This document shows, piece by piece, positions 47,701-51,662 of a stretch of 51,662 nucleotides of DNA (position 1 is the first letter of the stretch; every line of letters begins with the position of its first letter). Source of the stretch: Ignavibacteriaceae bacterium (lineage in GTDB: Bacteria; Bacteroidota; Ignavibacteria; Ignavibacteriales; Ignavibacteriaceae); contig JAHBUO010000012.1 in the NCBI GenBank assembly GCA_019638025.1, forward strand, positions 1-51,662. The letters run 5' to 3'. The translations under genes and the position numbers were made by a program. Below the pieces are notes generated by a model. That model did no database searches. It was not told the origin of the DNA and saw nothing but the letters and a program-made list of their open reading frames with translations.

Positions 47701-48692
47701 TATGCACGTTGGAATTTTCCTTCAATTAAATCATAATCCCAAAAATTTATTCCCTTTGCGTAAAAAAGTAAATAATCATTCTCGTCAAATTTGCCGTCAT
47801 CTTCACCAACAATAGTAATTGCGTTCTCTACTAAATCTTGAGGACGTGGATGAGTTATCCTTTCCGGTAAAACTTTTCCACCATTATTATAAATTTTAAT
47901 TGTCTTGGGATTAACAGTTGAGGCATCAATACCATAATTTGAAAGCATGCTACGAGTAATTTTATAAATACCCTCCTGAGGGGCTTCAAATCTAACCCAT
48001 TTCCCGGATGATAGAACGCTATTTGTTACATTGACTTTCTGAAGATTATTTTTTTGATGAATCCAGTTTTTTGCAACTGAATAATTTATGACAACACCTT
48101 CGAGAAATTCATTTTGAATTATTGATTGCTGATATTGATTTGGGCTAAATCTAATCTGAAAGACAACCTTCTTATAAAAACGTGTCTTATTGAGCAATGG
48201 ATTAAACTGAATCGGATTTACTTTTATCTGCTGAACCGGTAAACCTCTTACAAAACCAAACTCAGAGAATTCGACGAGTTCTTCAAATTGGTTAGGTTTT
48301 AAATAAGAATCATTCTCTTCACGAATTAGTACTCCGTATTGATATTCTGATTTAGAAATTCTTCCGATCGGGATTACTCTCGCTTGAATGTCAGAGTATT
48401 CTGATGAAATAACCTGAATTGTATTTCCAACTTCCGAAGGAACTCCAACTGAAAAAATTCTGGACTCGATTTTAGGTGAACCAAAACTATTTTGATTGGC
48501 TAAAATGCCATCAGCAATTTCCAAATTGAGATATTTTACACCGTTTATGGAGATAAATGATGAGTCGATTATGCGAGGGGAAAATTCAACTGTTAGACTT
48601 GAATTTGTAGAATTTATAATTCTAAAATCAGATTGAGCATTAACAAAAATAGCTAATGCTAAAAATAAGACTACTAGGATTTTGCTTTTCAA
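44718..48692 (-). CDS. porU: Type IX secretion system sortase PorU (gingipain-family C25)
   Basis: 1324 aa with signal peptide MKSKILVVLFLALAIFVNAQ. An N-terminal propeptide-like region leads to the C25 domain: FGDGDYDYKNIEG, then the catalytic pair His 839 in NFIGHGSPD and Cys 873 in LTAATCDFG. Ig-like domains and a C-terminal segment YNYPNPFTDATVFTF ... NGTYLYKVRVKS follow, as in PorU, which keeps a C-terminal domain. PorU removes the sorting domain of T9SS cargo and attaches the cargo to the cell surface. porV follows after about 135 bp. The membrane motor genes (porKLMN) are not in the window. Confidence 0.93.
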   Translation of the reverse strand: MKSKILVVLFLALAIFVNAQSDFRIINSTNSSLTVEFSPRIIDSSFISINGVKYLNLEIADGILANQNSFGSPKIESRIFSVGVPSEVGNTIQVISSEYSDIQARVIPIGRISKSEYQYGVLIREENDSYLKPNQFEELVEFSEFGFVRGLPVQQIKVNPIQFNPLLNKTRFYKKVVFQIRFSPNQYQQSIIQNEFLEGVVINYSVAKNWIHQKNNLQKVNVTNSVLSSGKWVRFEAPQEGIYKITRSMLSNYGIDASTVNPKTIKIYNNGGKVLPERITHPRPQDLVENAITIVGEDDGKFDENDYLLFYAKGINFWDYDLIEGKFQRAYNPYSAVNYYWITSGGGDGKRIQNKIGLNDPSAQAVTSTAAFQFWDEDKINIGKSGRFFVGDEFSEGMKTRTYTSKVDGIINSQPKRYRYRFVNNSTSSVPFRVEENGVAIINKNISGYGSYEYSYGVVDSGTVTFNGDIPNDRSLLKFSYTATTSSSFGYLDFFEIYFERELKVFDDAITFFSKQQNSVNEYRLYNFSNSDIHVFDVTDYSNVRKISNPTKHTGGEFWFQASESSTNPSKYIAITPAQYLTPKNGVEISNQNLRGIANGAKYIIITHKNFLEQAERLKRYRESENIVPLSTVVVDIDHIFNEFSCGAKDVSAIRDFISYAYQNWTVQPEYVLLFGDGDYDYKNIEGHNKNFVIPYQTENSFDEIDSYCTDDFFARIVGVDSFVDIAIGRLNINSNSEAKLVIDKIIDYETNADRGAWRNRITLVADDGKTSKQDDGSKHTGQSEDLSRLIPNSYDLKKIYLAAYPTVITGLGRRKPEVNRAIVDAVNEGTLILNFIGHGSPDLWTHEQVFVRSVSIPQFVNKNYFFLTAATCDFGYYDKPTALSATEELVIKEKSGAIGVFTSSRPVYSDPNKWLNESFFNSMLKSTRDTLNLPIRLGKAYFFTKKNFSQPNDQKFHLFADPALRLQMPQYFSSIDSINGNETNVDIQLKALGRVQIKGNVKQSDNSNWNSFNGEGVLTVFDSERSVPLPEFGNYYMTEQGGIIFKGRVSVVNGKFSTEFVVPKDISYENKNGKVVFYFYNSEVDGIGFTNKIVVGGTDTTSTNDSKGPVIEIFFDDLDYANASIIKPNSNLLIKLSDETGLNTTGTGLGHKLTGILNEDENNPIDFSNYFTGDLDAGGKSGLINYKFPGLEKGDYKIQVKAWDVFNNPSSEFTFFKVVDGEGLEIEEVYNYPNPFTDATVFTFQHSINQPVDVRISIYTIAGRMIQQIERNSINERFVKIDWDGRDRDGDKVANGTYLYKVRVKSINGDLTKSVLGKLAVIR

Positions 48693-48835
48693 CTTTCTCT
48701 CAATTAATAATAAAATAAGTAATGATTTACTTCTATAACTTGTCGATGTAGCAAAAACCTATAAAATTCTCCTATTTTTGAAACCAATTTACACTAATGT
48801 TTATGAACATGTCAAGTCAAAATTTAGATTAGGAC
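48693..48835 (-). promoter_or_regulatory. Upstream region of porU with sigma-70-like promoter candidate
   Basis: 143 bp between the HD gene and porU. On the minus strand TTGACA (48810-48815), 18 bases, TAAATT (48786-48791) is a plausible promoter giving a leader of about 85 nt. The region is AT-rich and shows no evident terminator hairpin for the HD gene. Motif seen, activity inferred. Confidence 0.3.
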
Positions 48836-49402
48836 TTACAAACCGAGTTCGGCTTTATTTTGTTGCATTGCATGAATACAAAATGAAATGTGCTCTTCCA
48901 ACTGAACCTCTAATGCATCAGCACCATTTTTAATGTCATCCCTGCTAACATTTTTTGCGAAGGCTTTATCTTTCATCTTTTTCAAAACAGACTTAACTTC
49001 GACTTCATCAACACTTTTACTTGGACGAACATAGCTTGCAGCTGTGATAAGACCGGCTAATTCATCACAAGCAAATAGAGTCTTCTCTAATAGAGACTCG
49101 CGAGTTATTCCGGTATATTCAGCATGTGATAATATAGCTCTTCTAAATCCTTCCGAGAAACCTTTTTCAGTTAAGATTTGTGAACCTTTGTAAGGGTGTT
49201 CCTCCATCGAAGGAAACATTTCATAATCAAAGTCGTGAAGAAGTGCTACATTACCCCAAAACTCAATATCTTCATTAAATTTTATTGCATAAGCACGAAC
49301 ACAAGTCTCTACAGCGTAAGCGTGTTTACGCAAACTATCACTTTTTGTATATTCATGGAGAAGAGTCAAACAATAATTTCTATCTCGTTGAAAATCAGAC
49401 AT
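48836..49402 (-). CDS. HD-domain phosphohydrolase-like protein
   Basis: 188 aa from the ATG at 49400-49402, chosen because GAGGA lies just before it and because the longer frame (to 49489) only reads back into nth. HD motif LLHDFDYEMFP (His-Asp), with an upstream KHAYAVETCVRAYA and downstream HPYKGSQILTEKGF and ILSHAEYTG, typical of predicted HDIG-type hydrolases. The family includes nucleotide and RNA phosphohydrolases; substrate unknown. It lies 7 bp after nth and is likely cotranscribed with it. Confidence 0.85.
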   Translation of the reverse strand: MSDFQRDRNYCLTLLHEYTKSDSLRKHAYAVETCVRAYAIKFNEDIEFWGNVALLHDFDYEMFPSMEEHPYKGSQILTEKGFSEGFRRAILSHAEYTGITRESLLEKTLFACDELAGLITAASYVRPSKSVDEVEVKSVLKKMKDKAFAKNVSRDDIKNGADALEVQLEEHISFCIHAMQQNKAELGL

Positions 49403-49409
49403 GGTTTCC

Positions 49410-50051
49410 TCAATTTTGTTTTTTGTAAGATGGACACAGTTTGGATAAAACGCATTCATTACATTTAGGTTTGCGAGCAAAGCAAACATTTCTTCCGTGA
49501 GTTGCGATTAAGTGAGAAAACCTCACCCACTCAGAAGGTGGCAATAACTCTTTAATCCTAAATTCAATTTTTTCAGCGTCATCTGAACTAATAAAACCTA
49601 ATAAATTTGAAATTCGTTTTACATGAGTATCAACAGCTACAGCCGGAATTCCGAAGCCATTCCCAACAACAACAGAAGCTGTTTTTCTCCCTACTCCTGG
49701 AAGCTCTTTCAATTTATCAAAATCTGCCGGAACTTCGCCCCTATATTTACTCATAAGTTCAGAACAACAATTTTTTATGCTTTTTGCTTTTTGTTTGTAA
49801 AAACCTGTAGAAAAAATATCTTTTTCAAGCTCCTCAATTTCGATATCAATGAAGCTTTTAGGAGTTTTATATTTTTTAAAAAGTTCTTTTGTAACGATAT
49901 TAACTCGAGCATCTGTACATTGTGCTGATAGGATAGTAGCAATCAGCAGTTCGAAGGGATTTGAATATTCCAAAGCAATTTTTACTTCCGGATATTCAGC
50001 CTTTAATAACTCGTTAATTTTTTCGGCGTAGGCTTTTTGCTTTTTATTCAA
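49410..50051 (-). CDS. nth: Endonuclease III (DNA N-glycosylase/AP lyase)
   Basis: 213 aa. HhH-GPD fold with LLIATILSAQCTDARVN (about 30-46), LPGVGRKTASVVVG (hairpin with catalytic Lys, about 114-127) and VAVDTHVKRISNLLG with the catalytic Asp. The C-terminus carries the 4Fe-4S cluster C-x6-C-x2-C-x5-C (CFARKPKCNECVLSKLC). It removes oxidised pyrimidines in base excision repair. Overlaps the upstream ferredoxin gene by 8 bp. Confidence 0.97.
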   Translation of the reverse strand: MNKKQKAYAEKINELLKAEYPEVKIALEYSNPFELLIATILSAQCTDARVNIVTKELFKKYKTPKSFIDIEIEELEKDIFSTGFYKQKAKSIKNCCSELMSKYRGEVPADFDKLKELPGVGRKTASVVVGNGFGIPAVAVDTHVKRISNLLGFISSDDAEKIEFRIKELLPPSEWVRFSHLIATHGRNVCFARKPKCNECVLSKLCPSYKKQN

Positions 50052-50385
50052 TTTTATCTTTCAAAAAACGTTTATCTTTTATTGTACACTCTTCGACCAC
50101 GTTATCATTTAAAATATCGTTGTCGATTATTTTGTCGATGCAATCATCAGAATCAATTGTATACCAAGTTTGGCGGGGATAAATCAAAACAACGGGACCA
50201 TATTCGCAAGCATCCAGACAACCTGAAGTATTTGCCCGAACTTTGTCACTTAAACCAAGTTGCTTTAGTTTTGACTTAAACTTCTCCTTGATTTTACTCC
50301 CTCCTTTTGAATGACAACAACCACGAGGATGTTCTGATTCTCTCTTATTTTCACAAATGAAAATATGCTTATCAAATCGCTTCAT
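50044..50385 (-). CDS. Thioredoxin-like [2Fe-2S] ferredoxin
   Basis: 113 aa. HIFICENKRES, then RGCCHSKGGSKI and NTSGCLDACEYGPVVLIYP: cysteines at 11, 23 or 24, 56 and 60 match the four ligands of thioredoxin-fold 2Fe-2S ferredoxins. The C-terminal ~35 residues are acidic and basic in turn and less conserved. It overlaps nth by 8 bp, so the two are coupled. Possible roles are electron supply or cluster handling for the 4Fe-4S enzyme Nth, which is inference from context. Confidence 0.87.
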   Translation of the reverse strand: MKRFDKHIFICENKRESEHPRGCCHSKGGSKIKEKFKSKLKQLGLSDKVRANTSGCLDACEYGPVVLIYPRQTWYTIDSDDCIDKIIDNDILNDNVVEECTIKDKRFLKDKIE

Positions 50386-50474
50386 AAATTTTCTTTATTG
50401 TAATGGTCAGTAAAAATATCACTTTTATTGATTTTCCAAAAAGACTATTTTAGCTCCATCATTTTGAGGTTTAT
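50386..50474. promoter_or_regulatory. Divergent intergenic region between the ferredoxin gene and the lipoprotein gene
   Basis: 89 bp where the minus-strand block ends and plus-strand transcription begins, so promoters for both sides are expected here. On the plus strand GAGG sits 5 bases before the lipoprotein ATG. No convincing -35/-10 pair could be picked out by eye. Confidence 0.35.
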
Positions 50475-51269
50475 ATGAAACACTTAATAGTACTCCTTCT
50501 TGCAGTCTCCTTATTCTCATGCAAAGATGAAGAGCCATTCAACACTTCACCGATGAAATTCAATCCACAAATTAACACAACCTTAACTTATTCAACTTCA
50601 CATCTTCTTGAAAAGTATGATGATTTCGGTAATGTGATTGATACTCTTGACTTAATTGAACCATCAATAACCACAACAATAGTTGGAAGTTTGAATGATT
50701 CAATTCTGGGCTTTACTAATCTTGTGAGATATGATGTTGGAATCAGTAAAAACTGGTATATGAATACTGATTCCGGATTTATTGCGGTAGCTTATACAAA
50801 TGCGGGAGCTTCGGATTGGGTTTTCCCAAAACGAAATGGGAAACAATATCTATCTTTTAATGATTACAAGAAATTAATCTTATCGATAAATAATGATATA
50901 ATGTCTCCTCAGAACGGTAACGCCGATTCAATACAATATTATGAATCGCCACGGATGACTGTAAAATATCCTCTTTTCTTAGGACAAAAGTGGCAAGAAT
51001 TCACAAAACCATTTTTTATGCAAAGAGAAAGAGTTGTTGTAGGAATGGAGGTTTTAACAACTCCGGCAGGAAACTACTATTGCTATAAAAATACTGCAAA
51101 TGCTGAACAAATGCACTTACAAATTGATGATTATTTTAACTTGGAACTCGGATTAATAAAAAGAGTTATTTTTAGTGATAGTTTAGGAATTTCAAATGAA
51201 ATTTCACCTGAGCCAATTTATTGGGGCAGATTCACAACAACGTCTGTATTAATAAGAAGAACCAATTAG
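50475..51269 (+). CDS. Hypothetical lipoprotein
   Basis: 264 aa beginning MKHLIVLLLAVSLFSCKDEE, a lipoprotein signal peptide with lipobox LFSC (Cys 16). GAGG lies just before the ATG. The mature part has alternating beta-strand-like segments (TTTIVGSLNDSILGFTNLVRYDVG, PRMTVKYPLFLGQKWQEF, ending LELGLIKRVIFSDSLG). No family recognised. It is probably an outer-membrane or periplasmic lipoprotein. It stands alone: the ferredoxin gene is divergent and etfB starts 337 bp later. Confidence 0.75.
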   Translation: MKHLIVLLLAVSLFSCKDEEPFNTSPMKFNPQINTTLTYSTSHLLEKYDDFGNVIDTLDLIEPSITTTIVGSLNDSILGFTNLVRYDVGISKNWYMNTDSGFIAVAYTNAGASDWVFPKRNGKQYLSFNDYKKLILSINNDIMSPQNGNADSIQYYESPRMTVKYPLFLGQKWQEFTKPFFMQRERVVVGMEVLTTPAGNYYCYKNTANAEQMHLQIDDYFNLELGLIKRVIFSDSLGISNEISPEPIYWGRFTTTSVLIRRTN

Positions 51270-51606
51270 TTTAGAGTTCTAGTAAAGAAACTCTTCGTCT
51301 AATCCATTTATGTAGGGTTGGAGTCTCGGTTTGTGAATAGCAAAATCTGAGATAGCTTTTTCTACTCGTGGATTCGGAACTTCAACTCTCAAGCATTCAA
51401 GAATCCTTGACTAAACCTTGACTTAAATTTCTTTGGTAAACAGCCCTTCTCTCAAATTCGGGAATCTTGTTTTAAAAATTAGATAATTAGTACAAATATT
51501 TAGCAAAACGCAACTTTTTCTGATTGAAATTTATATCCATCGCTCGGCATAATTATTGTTATTGTTGGACATTCATCTTTTAATTTTCAAACAAGAAAAG
51601 GCTTTC
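51270..51606. other. 337-bp stretch without intact gene; possible decayed coding remnant on minus strand
   Basis: No complete gene. On the minus strand two short frames read like protein: 51397-51471 (NKIPEFERRAVYQRNLSQG then a stop) and 51279-51410 (including NPRVEKAISDFAIHKPRLQP, stop at 51279-51281), offset by one frame and joined near 51400. They have no start codon or ribosome site and would fit a frameshifted remnant of a lost gene. A second overlapping frame is also open, so chance cannot be excluded. A 6-bp inverted repeat (51273-51278 / 51289-51294) after the lipoprotein stop lacks a T-tract. Positions 51480-51606 are AT-rich and probably hold the etfB promoter, which I could not pinpoint. 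Confidence 0.3.
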
Positions 51607-51662
51607 ATGAGTTTTAACAGTATTGTAATGGTTAAGCAAGTTCCGGATACTGCAAATATTTC
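51607..51662 (+). CDS. etfB: Electron transfer flavoprotein beta subunit, N-terminal start (truncated by window edge)
   Basis: Eighteen full codons are visible, MSFNSIVMVKQVPDTANI. The hydrophobic strand followed by VKQVPDTA is the hallmark N-terminus of EtfB. AAGG about 5 bases before ATG serves as ribosome site. ETF accepts electrons from acyl-CoA dehydrogenases such as the one at 1294-2460 and passes them to the quinone pool. Only the start lies in the window. Confidence 0.8.
   Translation, partial: MSFNSIVMVKQVPDTANI

Noticed and set aside
51273..51294. Rho-independent terminator after the lipoprotein gene
   Set aside because: Only a 6-bp stem with a 10-base loop and no following T-tract.
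1..51662. CRISPR arrays, tRNA or rRNA genes, insertion sequences
   Set aside because: No repeat-spacer pattern, no recognisable RNA gene and no transposase or terminal inverted repeats were seen; gaps between genes are nearly all below 200 bp.

Overview
The window is an AT-rich chromosomal segment of a Gram-negative bacterium of the FCB group (Bacteroidota/Chlorobi/Ignavibacteria-like). The evidence is a PorU/PorV type IX secretion pair with a secreted protein carrying a sorting domain, a complete Alternative Complex III locus feeding an A2-type cytochrome c oxidase, and a tandem pair of bacterial microcompartment shell proteins. Several genes have clear Shine-Dalgarno motifs (porV, the first shell protein, the HD protein, the lipoprotein), which fits an Ignavibacteria/Kapabacteria-type lineage better than a core Bacteroidia one. 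That placement is inference; no rRNA or tRNA gene was found.

Layout. 1-6476 (+): the tail of nadD, then a tight operon of meaB, an acyl-CoA dehydrogenase, a methylcrotonyl-CoA-carboxylase-type carboxyltransferase, a secreted hypothetical protein, an NtrC-type regulator and a HIT hydrolase. From 6508 to 50385 every gene lies on the minus strand. Read in the direction of transcription (descending coordinates) the blocks are: a ferredoxin, nth and an HD protein (50385-48836); porU, porV, an M6-like secreted protein, a peptidase/propeller/barrel protein and a DUF5683-like protein (48692-36419); der, a CoA-disulfide-reductase-like flavoprotein, upp and a TPR protein (36335-32009); rsh, yqgF, two BMC proteins, a YbbR protein, tmk, a CtpA protease and a zinc-ribbon membrane protein (31930-24429); a D-lactate-dehydrogenase-type flavo/iron-sulfur protein (24364-21533); and the respiratory locus actA, a 66-aa protein, actB, actC, an actD-actE fusion, actF, cytochrome c, sco, coxA, coxC, coxD, coxB, ctaB and a membrane cytochrome (21342-6508). 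From 50475 (+) there is a lipoprotein, a 337-bp gap that may hold a decayed coding remnant, and the first codons of etfB.

How it works together. The respiratory block encodes quinol oxidation by ACIII, electron transfer through several membrane-tethered monohaem cytochromes, and oxygen reduction by an A2-type oxidase, with its copper (Sco) and haem O (CtaB) factors. The first operon handles acyl-CoA and carboxylation chemistry linked to branched-chain or propionyl-CoA metabolism, and etfB at the far end would fit the same acyl-CoA oxidation. The PorU/PorV block is a type IX secretion output module.

Points most worth a second look: (1) a canonical BMC shell protein next to a paralogue with a long charged tail ending in a SAP/Rho_N-like motif, with no microcompartment enzymes or vertex protein nearby; (2) a secreted M6-family protein in which all three HExxH residues are replaced by serine; (3) a one-base frameshift that fuses upp to a downstream TPR gene; (4) an ActD-ActE fusion and an uncharacterised multi-TM cytochrome in the respiratory locus; (5) a metallopeptidase, TolB-like propeller and D15-like barrel in a single polypeptide.
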